Positions 39,836 through 49,480 of a stretch of DNA of 64,000 nucleotides are shown piece by piece. The DNA comes from Castellaniella hirudinis_A (GTDB lineage: Bacteria > Pseudomonadota > Gammaproteobacteria > Burkholderiales > Burkholderiaceae_B): the NCBI RefSeq assembly GCF_047468865.1, contig NZ_JBLGTV010000001.1, positions 186,001 through 250,000 of the forward strand, in the 5' to 3' direction. The notes under the pieces are model-generated. The model saw only the letters and a program-made list of their open reading frames with translations, ran no database searches and was not told the origin of the DNA. Position 1 is the stretch's first letter. The number at the start of each line of letters is the position of its first letter. A program made the position numbers and the translations under genes.

Positions 39836-40680
39836 GACTGGGCCTGTTCTTCGTGGATGGCATGCATCAGGGGGTCGTCTTCGTCGTCGTCATCCTGGCC
39901 CAGGTAGGCCTCGATCACCAGCGGATTGGTGCGGATGGCTTCGGGCTTGCCTTCGGCGATTTTCTTGCCGAAGTTGATGACCACGATATTGTCGGTGACG
40001 TTCATCACCACGCTCATGTCGTGTTCGACCAGGATCACGGTGATGCCGGCGTCGCGGATCATGCGAATGTTGTCGTTCAGCCCGGCGGATTCCTGTTCGT
40101 TCAGGCCGGCGGCGGGCTCGTCCAGGATGATGAGTTCGGGCTGGGCCACCAGAGTGCGCGCCATTTCGACCCGGCGCTGGGCCCCGTAGGGCAGCGAGGT
40201 GGCGATTTCGTGGGCGACGTCGGCCAGATCCAGCTGCCGCAGCACCGCCATGGCGCGTTCTACCAAGAGGGCTTCTTCCTGCCGCTGGGCGGGGGTGCGC
40301 AGCAGGCCCTGCCACCAGGCCTGGCGCATCAGCAGGTGCTGGCCGGCGATGACGTTTTCCAGCACCGTCATGTCGGTGAACAGGCGGATGGTCTGGAAGG
40401 TACGGCGGATGCCGGCCTTGGCCACCAGGTGGGGCGGCAGGCCGGTGATGTCCTGGCCCTGCCAGCGGATATGGCCGTCGGTGGGCTTGTAGACCCCGGT
40501 GATCATATTGAAGACGGTGGTCTTGCCGGCTCCGTTGGGGCCGATCAGGCCGACGATCTCGCCGCGGCGGATCTGGAAGCTGAGGTCGTCCACGGCCCGC
40601 AGGCCGCCGAAACTGATGCCGATGCGGTCGAGTTCCAGGAGCACGTCGGACGAAGGGGAGGTGGTCGGAGACAGAGTCAT
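39832..40680 (-). CDS. livG: branched-chain amino acid ABC transporter ATP-binding protein LivG
   Basis: This 282-residue ATPase has Walker A GPNGAGKTT, the LivG-type insertion after it (FNMITGVYKPTDGHI), the signature-like LPYGAQRRVEMARTL and Walker B LIILDEPAAGLNEQE. An acidic tail (QDDDDEDDP) extends the C-terminus beyond the usual length of about 255. It overlaps livM upstream and livF downstream by four bases each. Confidence 0.95.
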   Translation of the reverse strand: MTLSPTTSPSSDVLLELDRIGISFGGLRAVDDLSFQIRRGEIVGLIGPNGAGKTTVFNMITGVYKPTDGHIRWQGQDITGLPPHLVAKAGIRRTFQTIRLFTDMTVLENVIAGQHLLMRQAWWQGLLRTPAQRQEEALLVERAMAVLRQLDLADVAHEIATSLPYGAQRRVEMARTLVAQPELIILDEPAAGLNEQESAGLNDNIRMIRDAGITVILVEHDMSVVMNVTDNIVVINFGKKIAEGKPEAIRTNPLVIEAYLGQDDDDEDDPLMHAIHEEQAQS

Positions 40681-41657
40681 AGGGTTCCCTTGCGCGCGGG
40701 CCAGATGCCTTGGGGGCGAAGAATCATGACGAGAATCATGGCGATGCCGAAGACCAGGTAGCGGTACGAGGCGAATTCGGTGAAGATTTGCGGCACGACG
40801 AACATCATGGCCGTGCCCAGCAGCACGCCGGGCACCGAACCCTGGCCGCCCACCAGCACGATGGCGAACAGGACGACGGAGTCCGTGAACTGGAAAGAGC
40901 CGGGGCTGACGGCCGAGAGCTGCATGGCGAACAAGGTGCCGGCCAGCCCGGCGATGCCGGCCGACAGCGCGAAGGCGGCGACCTTGGTGTTGCGGGCGTT
41001 CACCCCGAGGGTGGTCGCGGCCAGCTCATCGTATTTGATGTAGCGGAACGTGCGGCCCAGGGCGGAGCGGTCCAGATTGCGCATCAGCCACAGCACGGCG
41101 GCCATGACCACCCAGTTCAGGTAGAAAAGCTCGCTCTGGGTGCCGAACATATGGCCGAACAGGGTGGGCCCGCTGATGCCGAACAAGCCGTCGGCCCCGC
41201 CGGTCAGGCCGAACAGGTTGTTTTTCATCGCCAGCACGAAAATGGCGTTGAAGCCGATGGTGACCACCAGCAGGTAGTCGCCGCGCAGCTTGACGATGGG
41301 GGCGGACAGCACCGCCCCCAGCGCGGCGGACAGCACGATGGCCACGGGGATGGTCCAGAGAATGGGCCAATTGAAGGTCAGGGACAGGATGGCGCTGACA
41401 TAGGCCCCGATGCCGAAATACACGGCGTGGCCCATGTCGTACATGCCGGCCCGGCCCAGGACGATGTCCTGGGACAGGGCCACGATGGCGTAGATGGCGA
41501 AGATGCCGCCAATCGTGATCCAGGCCGGCGACATGACCGAGGGGATGGCCAGGCCCGCGACCCAGAGCAATGGCCCCAGGATGCGCAGCAGCCGGGTGCC
41601 GGCGGCCGGTGCGGGTTGGGCGGAGGCGGCTTGTGGAATGTTTTGTGTGGGAGTCAT
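40677..41657 (-). CDS. livM: branched-chain amino acid ABC transporter permease LivM
   Basis: This 326-residue inner-membrane permease has about eight to ten hydrophobic segments and the conserved coupling region AFALSAGIAGLAGTLFAMQL. GRAGMYDMGHAVYFGIGAYV is the LivM-type signature near the N-terminal third. It starts three bases after the livH stop and overlaps livG. Confidence 0.94.
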   Translation of the reverse strand: MTPTQNIPQAASAQPAPAAGTRLLRILGPLLWVAGLAIPSVMSPAWITIGGIFAIYAIVALSQDIVLGRAGMYDMGHAVYFGIGAYVSAILSLTFNWPILWTIPVAIVLSAALGAVLSAPIVKLRGDYLLVVTIGFNAIFVLAMKNNLFGLTGGADGLFGISGPTLFGHMFGTQSELFYLNWVVMAAVLWLMRNLDRSALGRTFRYIKYDELAATTLGVNARNTKVAAFALSAGIAGLAGTLFAMQLSAVSPGSFQFTDSVVLFAIVLVGGQGSVPGVLLGTAMMFVVPQIFTEFASYRYLVFGIAMILVMILRPQGIWPARKGTL

Positions 41658-41660
41658 GGC

Positions 41661-42563
41661 TTAGACCTTTTCTGCGACACGTTCGCCCAGCAGGCCGGAT
41701 GGCCGCACCAGCAGGATGGCGATCAGCAGGGTAAAGGTGATGGCATCCTGCCAGGAACTGGAGATATAGCCGGCGGCGAAGGCGTTGAACAGCCCCAGCA
41801 CCAGGCCGCCCAGCATGGCGCCGGGAATGTTGCCGATCCCGCCGATGATGGCGGCGATGAAGGCGTTGAGGCCGTAGGACCAGCCCATGGTGAAGAACAC
41901 CTGGCGGTAGTACAGGCCGATGAACAGGCCGCCGATGGCGCCCAGCACCGGGCCGATGATGAAGACGGTGGCGATCACGCGGTTGACGTTGATGCCCATC
42001 AGGCGGGCGGCGTCCTGGTCGATGGCGGAGGCGCGGATGGCCGTGCCCAGGCGGGTGTGGTGCACGAAATAATACAGGGCCGCCATCAGCAGGAAGGCGC
42101 AGATGATGATCAGCAGCTGCACGAAGCTGAGGTAGGCGCCGCCGACTTCCCAGGTGATATTGGGCAGCAGGTTGTTGGGAAACACCTGCACATTGGGCGA
42201 CCAGATCAGCATGATGCCGTTTTCGATCAGCATGGAGGCGCCCAGGGCGGAAACCACGGCCGACAGGCGGTGGGCCTTGCGCAGGGGTTTGTAGGCGAAT
42301 TGGTCCAGCAGCGTGCCGGCAACGGCGACGGCGATCATGGCGATCAGGAAGGCCAGGATGATCAGGACCGGAATGGACAGGCCGCCGAAGGCGCCTGAAG
42401 TCAGGGTGGTCAGGCCGATAAAGGCCCCCAGGATGCAGAGGTCACCATGGGCGAAGTTGATCATTTTCAACACGCCGTACACCATGGTGTAGCCCAGCGC
42501 GATCAGGGCGTAGATGCCGCCGACCGTGATCCCATTGATGAATTGCTGGAGGATAAAGTCCAT
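41661..42563 (-). CDS. livH: branched-chain amino acid ABC transporter permease LivH
   Basis: This 300-residue inner-membrane permease begins MDFILQQFINGITVGGIYAL, which matches LivH relatives and fixes ATG 42563 over an in-frame start 13 codons upstream. It shows about eight hydrophobic segments with NFAHGDLCILGAFIGL and AFIAAIIGGIGNIPGAMLGG. It lies 208 bases downstream of the binding-protein gene. Confidence 0.94.
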   Translation of the reverse strand: MDFILQQFINGITVGGIYALIALGYTMVYGVLKMINFAHGDLCILGAFIGLTTLTSGAFGGLSIPVLIILAFLIAMIAVAVAGTLLDQFAYKPLRKAHRLSAVVSALGASMLIENGIMLIWSPNVQVFPNNLLPNITWEVGGAYLSFVQLLIIICAFLLMAALYYFVHHTRLGTAIRASAIDQDAARLMGINVNRVIATVFIIGPVLGAIGGLFIGLYYRQVFFTMGWSYGLNAFIAAIIGGIGNIPGAMLGGLVLGLFNAFAAGYISSSWQDAITFTLLIAILLVRPSGLLGERVAEKV

Positions 42564-42771
42564 CGATCGGTTTCCGTGGTGGTTCTTGGGCGCCGTGACC
42601 AACAGGGGTGGCCTGGCTGAGAGCGGCGATGGGTCCGTGGCCCGCCGTCAAGCGGGCCACGGCGGTAATGCCGGAGTGTTCAGTTTCACCTTGGGTGCGG
42701 AAAAACGGTTCGTCCCCGGTGTTCCGGGCGGCCGGGCTTGTGGCGCCGGTCGCCCGAATATCGGTATGGCT

Positions 42772-43932
42772 TTATTGGCGCGGGTCGAGCTGGCGCGGGT
42801 AGATGGTCTTGTAGCTGCCGTCGGCCTGGACTTCGAAGGCCGACATCAGGCTGCCGATCCGTTCGCCCTTGTCGTCCCAGGTGAACGGGCCGGTCAGGCC
42901 GCCGAAGGGCTCTTTCAGGTTATGCAGCCAGGGAATGAGCTTGCCGGTGTCCGTGGACTGGGTGTCCTGGATGGCGGCGATGACGGCGCGGAAACCATCG
43001 GCGTTGGTCAGCGTGTAGATGCTGGGGGGCGGCGCGCCGAATTCTTTGGTGTAGTCGGCCAGGAATTTCTTGGCGGCCGGGTAGGGCAGGTTTTCCGGGG
43101 CCGGCACGTTGACGATCACGGCGCCCGCTGCGGCGTCGCCCGCGATCTTGGCGAAGTTTTCGTTCTGGTTGGCATCGCCGCCCACGAACACGGCGTTCAT
43201 GCCCAGCTGCTTCATCTGGGCGCGGATCAGCCCGCCGTCGGTGTAATAGCCCGAGAAGAACAGCACGTCCGGGTTCTTGGATTTCAGCTTCGTCAGCACG
43301 GCGCTGTAGTCTTGCGTGCCCGCGTTGATGAAGTCTTCGCCGACGATGCTGCCGCCTTCTTTCTTGATGGCGTCGACCGTGGCCTTGGCCAGGCCGGTGG
43401 CATAGCTGGAGTGGTCGCTCAGTACCGCGATGCGCGGGTATTTCTTGACCTTGACGAAGTAGTTGGCGACGAACTCGGCTTCGTCGCTGTTGGGGGGCGC
43501 GTTGCGGAAGAAGGTCTGCCAGCCTTTTTGCGTCAGTTCGTCGCTGGTGCCGTCGGACGTCTGGATGACGTTGGCGGCGGAATAGATGGGCGCGGCGGCC
43601 AGGGCGGCGCCGCTGGTGTAGGTGCCGATCACGGCGATGACGCCGTCGTTCACCAGTTTGCGGCCGCAAATGGCGGCCTGGGCGGCTTTGCCTTCGTCGT
43701 CGCAGACGATGACTTCGATCTGGCGGCCCAGAATGCCGCCGGCGTCGTTGTGTTGCTTGGCAATCAGGCGCACACCGTTTTCAATGCCCTGGCCTTCGGC
43801 GGCGTATTCGCCCGTGATGGGGGCCTGGACGCCGATTTTGATGGGGCCGTCCGCCGCAAGCGCCGTGCCCATGCCCAACAGGGCCATGGATACGGCGGCA
43901 GAAAGCGTGGAAATTTTTGTCAGCCTGCTCAT
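42772..43932 (-). CDS. livJ: branched-chain amino acid ABC transporter substrate-binding protein
   Basis: This 386-residue periplasmic protein has a cleavable signal peptide (basic start, hydrophobic AAVSMALLGMGTALA, cleavage after ALA-A near 27). The mature start GPIKIGVQAPITGEYAAEGQ and FDAIKKEGG-like central motifs are typical of Leu/Ile/Val-binding proteins. AAGGAGA precedes ATG 43932. It heads the liv operon. The 290 bases upstream to dut contain an AT-rich patch near 43965-43988 that may be the promoter; otherwise nothing was recognised there. Confidence 0.94.
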   Translation of the reverse strand: MSRLTKISTLSAAVSMALLGMGTALAADGPIKIGVQAPITGEYAAEGQGIENGVRLIAKQHNDAGGILGRQIEVIVCDDEGKAAQAAICGRKLVNDGVIAVIGTYTSGAALAAAPIYSAANVIQTSDGTSDELTQKGWQTFFRNAPPNSDEAEFVANYFVKVKKYPRIAVLSDHSSYATGLAKATVDAIKKEGGSIVGEDFINAGTQDYSAVLTKLKSKNPDVLFFSGYYTDGGLIRAQMKQLGMNAVFVGGDANQNENFAKIAGDAAAGAVIVNVPAPENLPYPAAKKFLADYTKEFGAPPPSIYTLTNADGFRAVIAAIQDTQSTDTGKLIPWLHNLKEPFGGLTGPFTWDDKGERIGSLMSAFEVQADGSYKTIYPRQLDPRQ

Positions 43933-44222
43933 GTCTGGATTCTCCTTTGCATGGACCCGGATGGAACCATATATCAGTAATATATTAAGACCGTGCGTGC
44001 GACACCATCAGGGTCTTCCCGAAGTGTCGCCCGCGTATCCCGTCTGGCGAATCAGCCGGGGGGCGGCGCTTCGGCAATCCTGCGGCGCGGCGCTGCTCGG
44101 GTGAGCAGCCTGTGGACTTGGCCGGTGGGACACGCCGGGAAACCGGGTACAACCAATCACACCGCACAAGAACGGTTTAGAGTTTAACCATTGGACGATG
44201 CAGGTACAACCCAGGGGTTTTA

Positions 44223-44690
44223 CTAATGCCGCCCGGTGCTGCCGAAGCCGCCGGTGCCGCGCTCGCTGCCGGTGTCGAAGGTGTCCACCGGGTGCAGCGC
44301 CACCTGAACCACGGGCTGGAACATCAGCTGGGCGATGCGTTCGCCCGGCTGGATCGTATACGCCTGGACGCCGTCGTTGGCCAGCAGAACCTTGATTTCG
44401 CCATGGTAGTCCGCGTCGATGACCCCGATGCCCTGGGCCACGCGGATGCCGTGCTTGAGCGACAGACCCGAGCGTGAAGCCACGATGGCCACCAGGCCGG
44501 GATCCATCATGTTCAGGGCCAGTCCGGTGGGCACGGGCACGCGTTCTCCGGGCAGCAGCGTATGGGGTTCCGCCAGGCAGGCGCGCAAGTCCATGGCGGC
44601 GGAGCCGCTGGTCGCGTAGTCGGGCAGGGGGAGGGCGTCGGTGCCCAGCAAGGGGTTGACGATGCGGGCTTGAATGAGTCGTCGTTGCAT
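44223..44690 (-). CDS. dut: dUTP diphosphatase
   Basis: This trimeric enzyme converts dUTP to dUMP and keeps uracil out of DNA. In 155 residues the five motifs are visible in order: SGSAAMDLRA, ASRSGLSLKHG, GVIDADYHGEIKV, PGERIAQLMF and the C-terminal RGTGGFGSTG. The length is standard. It lies 141 bases after coaBC on the same strand, a pairing common in proteobacteria. No clear Shine-Dalgarno sequence is seen before ATG 44690. Confidence 0.96.
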   Translation of the reverse strand: MQRRLIQARIVNPLLGTDALPLPDYATSGSAAMDLRACLAEPHTLLPGERVPVPTGLALNMMDPGLVAIVASRSGLSLKHGIRVAQGIGVIDADYHGEIKVLLANDGVQAYTIQPGERIAQLMFQPVVQVALHPVDTFDTGSERGTGGFGSTGRH

Positions 44691-44831
44691 ATTATGGCTG
44701 TGAAAAAGGTGGATTGAGGGGGGCGGATCGCAGCGGTGGCGTCCGGGCCCCGGGGGTAAGCGGCGCGCCGCCTGCCGGCGTTCAGCGAATCGCCGACCCC
44801 CGGCATCGGGGGAAGCGGGTCGGGGCGCGGG

Positions 44832-46049
44832 TCAGCCGATGGGCGCGGCGTGTGTTTCAGGGAGATGGCCGGCAATCCAGCCGATCAGCTGACGGGCGGC
44901 CTGCAGCTTGCCCTGGCGCGGCAGGGGATGGGTGCCGCGCGCATCGAAGATGATCAGTTCGGTGTCGGTCGCGTCCATGCTGTGCTGGGCCAGATTGCCG
45001 ACGATGACCGGGATGCCCTTGCGCTGGCGTTTGGCCTGGGCGTGGGCGTGCAGGTCTTCGGTTTCGGCGGCGAAGCCCACGCACCAAGGGGCCTGCGGCA
45101 GGGCCGCGACCTCGGCCAGGATATCCGGGTTTTGCACGAAATCCAGTTGGGGGGGCTGCGCGCCGGGCTGTTTTTTCAGCTTCCGGGCCGAGGGGTTGCG
45201 GATGCCCCAGTCGGCCACGGCGGCCACGGCGATGAAGATATCCGCCTGGGCGGCCAGGGGCAGGACGGCGGCGTGCATGTCGCGGGCGCTGCGCGCGTCG
45301 ATGCGCGTCACCTGGTCGGGGCAGTCCAGGGCCGTCGGGCCGGAGACCAGCGTGACCTGGGCGCCGGCCTCGGCGGCGGCCCGGGCCAGGGCATAGCCCA
45401 TGCGCCCCGACGAACGGTTGGTCAGCACCCGCACCGGGTCGATGGTTTCGCTGGTGGGGCCGGCGGTCAGCAGGACGCGCCGGCCCGCCAGCACCTTGGG
45501 CTGGAAAAACGCGATCAGGGCGCGCAGGATCTGGTCGGGTTCCATCATGCGGCCGGAGCCGGTTTCGCCGCAGGCTTGCTGGCCTTCGGCCGGCCCGATC
45601 AGGGTGACGCCGTCGGCCCGCAGCTGGGCGGCATTGCGCTGGGTGGCGGGATGGATCCACATCTCGTGGTTCATGGCGGGGGCCGCCAGCAGGGGCACGG
45701 CCCCCCGGGCCACGCACAGGGTGGCCAGCAGGTCGTCGGCCAGGCCGTGGGCCAGCTTGGCCATGAAGTCCGTGCTGGCGGGCGCGATCAGGATGGCGTC
45801 GGCCCCCCGGCTGAGGTTGATGTGCGCCATGCGGTTGTCCATGCGGCTGTCCCAGGCGTCTTCCCAGACCGGGCGGCCCGACAGCGCCTGCAGGGTCGCG
45901 GCGGTGATGAAACCCGTGGCGGCGGCCGTCATCACCACGTCCACCGTGGCCCCTTCGTCTTGCATCCGGCGCAGCAGTTCGGCGGATTTATAGCAGGCGA
46001 TGCCGCCGGTCAGCCCCAGGATGATGCGTTTGCCGTGCAGGTCTGGCAT
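44832..46049 (-). CDS. coaBC: phosphopantothenoylcysteine decarboxylase/phosphopantothenate-cysteine ligase
   Basis: This bifunctional coenzyme A enzyme has 405 residues. The N-terminal flavin decarboxylase (CoaC, about 1-185) begins RIILGLTGGIACYK and has APAMNHEMW. The C-terminal ligase (CoaB, about 190-400) has LLTAGPTSETIDPVR and the loop AAVADWGIRNPSARKLKK. AGGGGAT precedes ATG 46049. It starts 10 bases after lspA on the same strand. Confidence 0.95.
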   Translation of the reverse strand: MPDLHGKRIILGLTGGIACYKSAELLRRMQDEGATVDVVMTAAATGFITAATLQALSGRPVWEDAWDSRMDNRMAHINLSRGADAILIAPASTDFMAKLAHGLADDLLATLCVARGAVPLLAAPAMNHEMWIHPATQRNAAQLRADGVTLIGPAEGQQACGETGSGRMMEPDQILRALIAFFQPKVLAGRRVLLTAGPTSETIDPVRVLTNRSSGRMGYALARAAAEAGAQVTLVSGPTALDCPDQVTRIDARSARDMHAAVLPLAAQADIFIAVAAVADWGIRNPSARKLKKQPGAQPPQLDFVQNPDILAEVAALPQAPWCVGFAAETEDLHAHAQAKRQRKGIPVIVGNLAQHSMDATDTELIIFDARGTHPLPRQGKLQAARQLIGWIAGHLPETHAAPIG

Positions 46050-46059
46050 GAGAGATCCC

Positions 46060-46647
46060 CTATGAATGGCGAGTGCGGCGGCTGCGCAGGATTTCGTCCA
46101 GGATCAGCAGGAGGGCGCCGCAGGTGATGGCGATATCGGCCACGTTGAAGGCGGGAAAATACCAGTCGCGCCAGTAGAACAGCAGAAAATCCACCACGTG
46201 GCCGTGCAGCAGGCGGTCGAGCGCATTGCCCAGGGCGCCGCCCAGGATGCAGGCCAGGGCGGCCCCCAGCAGGCGCTGCCCGGTGTGCGTGTACAGCCAG
46301 CGCAAGATAAAGACGGCCACCGCCAGGGCGATGCCGGTGAACAGCCAGCGCTGGCCGCCGCCGCCGTCGGCCAGAAAACTGAAGGCCGCCCCGGTGTTGA
46401 ACAGCAGGGTCAGGTCGAAGACCGGCAGCACGGGGATGCGCTGGGCGTAGGCCAGCTGCTGCAGCACCCAGGTTTTGGTGGCCTGATCCAGCAGCACCAG
46501 CGCCGCCGCCAGCAGCAGCCAGCCCGCCAGTGCGCGCAGGCGCTGGCGGCGGGTGGGGGCGGGGGCCGCTTGCAGCGCCAGCGCCGAGGGCGCCGCGGGG
46601 CCGAGATCCCGGCGGGGCGAGCGGGGCGGCTGCACGGGCCTAGGCAT
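46060..46647 (-). CDS. lspA: lipoprotein signal peptidase
   Basis: This inner-membrane aspartyl peptidase removes lipoprotein signals. In 195 residues it has four membrane segments and the catalytic aspartates in GNALDR and FNVADIAI. The N-terminus (about 1-40) is longer than usual and proline/arginine-rich. ATG 46647 lies in another frame inside the end of ileS (8-base overlap), which fits translational coupling. The ileS-lspA order is common in bacteria. Confidence 0.94.
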   Translation of the reverse strand: MPRPVQPPRSPRRDLGPAAPSALALQAAPAPTRRQRLRALAGWLLLAAALVLLDQATKTWVLQQLAYAQRIPVLPVFDLTLLFNTGAAFSFLADGGGGQRWLFTGIALAVAVFILRWLYTHTGQRLLGAALACILGGALGNALDRLLHGHVVDFLLFYWRDWYFPAFNVADIAITCGALLLILDEILRSRRTRHS

Positions 46648-49480
46648 GGCGCCGGGTTTCGCCCGCGCCGTACAGGTTGTCCACGCAACGCCCGCAGAGT
46701 TCGGGGTGGGCCGCGTCGTGGCCGACATCGGCCCGGTGATGCCAGCAGCGCCCGCATTTGTCGTGGGCGCTGGCCTGCACCGCGATGCGGGTGGCCCCGT
46801 CGGCGGCGTGGACGTCCGCGCGCGAGACCAGCATCACAAAGCGCAGGTCGTCGCCCAGGCGCCGCAGCAGGGCCAGATCGTCGCCGCTGGCGTGGTAGTC
46901 GATTTCGGCGGCCAGCGATGAGCCGATCTCGCCCCGGGTGCGCACGGCTTCGATCTCGCGCATGGTGTCGGCGCGGATGTCGCGCAGGCGCGTCCAGCCG
47001 GCCGACAGCGCCGCGCCGTCCGCCGGGGCGGGAATCGCGTGGAAGGTTTCGGTGAAAATGGTGGGCGATGCCGGGTTGCCGCCCAGGTCGGCCCAGGCTT
47101 CTTCGACCGTAAAGGACAGAATGGGGGCTAGTAATTTAAGCAGGGCATGCGTGATGTGGTGCAGCGCCGTCTGGGCCGAACGCCGCGCCGGGCTGTCTTT
47201 GCCGGTGGTGTACAGGCGGTCTTTCAGGATGTCCAGGTAAAAGGCCCCCAGGTCTTCCGAGCAGAAAATCTGCAGCCGGGCCACGGCGGTGTGGAATTCG
47301 TAGCGCTCGTAGGCCGCCAGGATTTCGGCCTGCATGTCGGCGCACATTTGCAGGGCGTAGCGGTCGATTTCCAGCAGTTGATCCGGGGCGATGAGATCGG
47401 TGGCCGGGTTGAAATCCGCCAGATTGCCCAGCAGGAATTTCAGCGTGTTGCGGATGCGCCGGTAAGATTCGACCACGCGATCCAGGATTTGCTTGGAAAT
47501 GGACAATTCGCCCGAATAATCGGTGGCGGCCGTCCACAGGCGCAGGATTTCCGCCCCCAGGGTGTTGGAGACTTCTTGGGGAAACACCACATTGCCCACG
47601 GACTTGCTCATTTTCTTGCCCTGGCCATCGACCACGAAGCCGTGCGTCAGCAAGGCTTTGTAGGGCGGGCGGCCATACAGCATGCAGCCGGTCAGCAGGG
47701 ACGAATGAAACCAGCCCCGGTGTTGATCCGAGCCTTCCAGGTAGAGGTCGGCCGGCCAGGCCAGCTGCTGGGCGTGCGACCCTTTGAGGCAGTGATCCTG
47801 CCCGCCCAGCACGGTGGCGTGGGTGGTGCCCGAATCAAACCAGACATCCAGCGTGTCGCGGTTTTTCTCGTAAAGGTCGGCCTCGTCGCCCAGCAGTTCG
47901 CGCGGATCCAGGGTTTGCCAGGCCTCGATGCCGTCGCGCTCGACGCGCTGGGCGACTTCGTCCAGCAGCTGGGGGGTGCGCGGGTGCAGCGCGCCGGTTT
48001 CCTTGTGGATGAAAAACGCCATCGGCACGCCCCATTGGCGCTGGCGGGAGAGGGTCCAGTCCGGGCGGTTGGCGATCATGGCGTGCAGCCGCGCCCGGCC
48101 CCAGGCCGGGTAGAAGGCGGTGTCGTCCACGCCCTTCAGGGCCATGTCGCGCAGCGTGGGGCCGCTGACGGGGGCGATGTCCATGCCGGCGAACCACTGG
48201 CTGGTGGCGCGGTAGATGATGGGGGTCTTGTGCCGCCAGCAGTGCATGTAGCTGTGCGTGTGGGATTCCGTGTCCAGCAGGGACCCGGCCTCGCGCAGGG
48301 CATCCACGATGTGCGGATTGGCTTTCCAGATCAGCTGGCCGCCGAACAGCGGCAGGCTGTCGGCATAGTGGCCGTTGCCCAGAACGGGGTTGAGGATGTC
48401 GGCGTCGCCCATGCCGTGGGCCTTGCAGGAGATGAAATCCTCGACCCCGTAGGCGGGGGCCGAATGCACCACGCCGGTGCCGGAATCCAGCGTGACGTAG
48501 TCGCCCAGGTAGATGGGGGCCAGCCGCTGGTAGCCCGGGTGGGCGGCAGACAAGGGGTGGCGAAACGCCAGGCCGTCCAGGGCCTGGCCGGGGGCGCGGG
48601 CGATGATTTCGCCCGTCAGGCCCCAGCGCTGCAGGCAGGCCTCGGCCAGCTCGGCGGCCACGAGCAGCAGCGGCCCCGTGGCGCGCGGCTGGGCCAGGCG
48701 CACCAGGGCGTATTCGTGGTCGGGGTGGATGTTCAGCGCCTGGTTGGCCGGGATGGTCCAGGGGGTGGTGGTCCAGATGACGATGGCGCCGTCGTCCACG
48801 TCGCCCGCCAGGCCGAAGGCCCGGGCGATGGCGGCGCGGTCGTCGAAGGCGAAGGCCACGTCGATGGCGGGGTCTTTGCGGTCGGCGTATTCGACTTCGG
48901 CCTCGGCCAGGGCTGAACCGCAGTCAAAGCACCAGTTGACCGGCTTCAGGCCGCGAAACACGAAGCCTTTTTCCATGATGCGCGCCAAGGCCCGCAGTTC
49001 GTCGGCCTCGTTGTGCGGGTTCATGGTGAGATAGGGGTTGTCCCATTCGGCCAGCACGCCCAGGCGTTTGAAGTCGGTGCGCTGGCGTTCGATTTGCTCG
49101 GCGGCGTAGGCGCGGGCCTTGGACTGGACTTCGGCCACCGGCAGGTGCTTGCCGTATTTTTTCTCGATCTGGATTTCGATGGGCATGCCGTGGCAATCCC
49201 AGCCCGGCACATACTGGGCGTCGAAGCCCGCCATGTCGCGGCTCTTGACGATGATGTCTTTAAGGATCTTATTGACGGCGTGGCCGATGTGGATGTCGCC
49301 ATTGGCATAGGGCGGGCCGTCGTGCAGGATGAACTTGGGCCGCCCCGCCGCCGCTGCCCGAATCGCCTGGTAAATCTTTTTTTCTTCCCAGGCGGCAATC
49401 CAGCCGGGTTCGCGTTTGGCCAGGTTGCCCCGCATGGGGAAGGGGGTGTCGGGCAGATTCAGGGTGTCTCTATAGTCCAT
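46640..49480 (-). CDS. ileS: isoleucyl-tRNA synthetase
   Basis: This 946-residue class I synthetase has the HIGH motif as PYANGDIHIGHAVNK (about 60-74) and KMSKS in GKKMSKSVGN (about 610-620). The CP1 editing domain lies between them, with the TTTPWT motif (VIWTTTPWTIP), and the C-terminal zinc cysteines are CGRCW and CGRCVDN. ATG 49480 was chosen because MDYRDTLNLPDTPFPMR is the usual start of the family. It overlaps the end of ribF by 11 bases. Confidence 0.97.
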   Translation of the reverse strand: MDYRDTLNLPDTPFPMRGNLAKREPGWIAAWEEKKIYQAIRAAAAGRPKFILHDGPPYANGDIHIGHAVNKILKDIIVKSRDMAGFDAQYVPGWDCHGMPIEIQIEKKYGKHLPVAEVQSKARAYAAEQIERQRTDFKRLGVLAEWDNPYLTMNPHNEADELRALARIMEKGFVFRGLKPVNWCFDCGSALAEAEVEYADRKDPAIDVAFAFDDRAAIARAFGLAGDVDDGAIVIWTTTPWTIPANQALNIHPDHEYALVRLAQPRATGPLLLVAAELAEACLQRWGLTGEIIARAPGQALDGLAFRHPLSAAHPGYQRLAPIYLGDYVTLDSGTGVVHSAPAYGVEDFISCKAHGMGDADILNPVLGNGHYADSLPLFGGQLIWKANPHIVDALREAGSLLDTESHTHSYMHCWRHKTPIIYRATSQWFAGMDIAPVSGPTLRDMALKGVDDTAFYPAWGRARLHAMIANRPDWTLSRQRQWGVPMAFFIHKETGALHPRTPQLLDEVAQRVERDGIEAWQTLDPRELLGDEADLYEKNRDTLDVWFDSGTTHATVLGGQDHCLKGSHAQQLAWPADLYLEGSDQHRGWFHSSLLTGCMLYGRPPYKALLTHGFVVDGQGKKMSKSVGNVVFPQEVSNTLGAEILRLWTAATDYSGELSISKQILDRVVESYRRIRNTLKFLLGNLADFNPATDLIAPDQLLEIDRYALQMCADMQAEILAAYERYEFHTAVARLQIFCSEDLGAFYLDILKDRLYTTGKDSPARRSAQTALHHITHALLKLLAPILSFTVEEAWADLGGNPASPTIFTETFHAIPAPADGAALSAGWTRLRDIRADTMREIEAVRTRGEIGSSLAAEIDYHASGDDLALLRRLGDDLRFVMLVSRADVHAADGATRIAVQASAHDKCGRCWHHRADVGHDAAHPELCGRCVDNLYGAGETRRHA

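Noticed and set aside
43933..44222. Possible tRNA-like stretch between livJ and dut
   Set aside because: No cloverleaf with acceptor, anticodon and T-arms could be assembled on either strand.
44797..44812. CCCCCG-GCAT-CGGGGG hairpin between coaBC and dut
   Set aside because: It has no T-tract and lies between same-strand genes that are usually co-transcribed. GC-rich palindromes of this size are common in this DNA.
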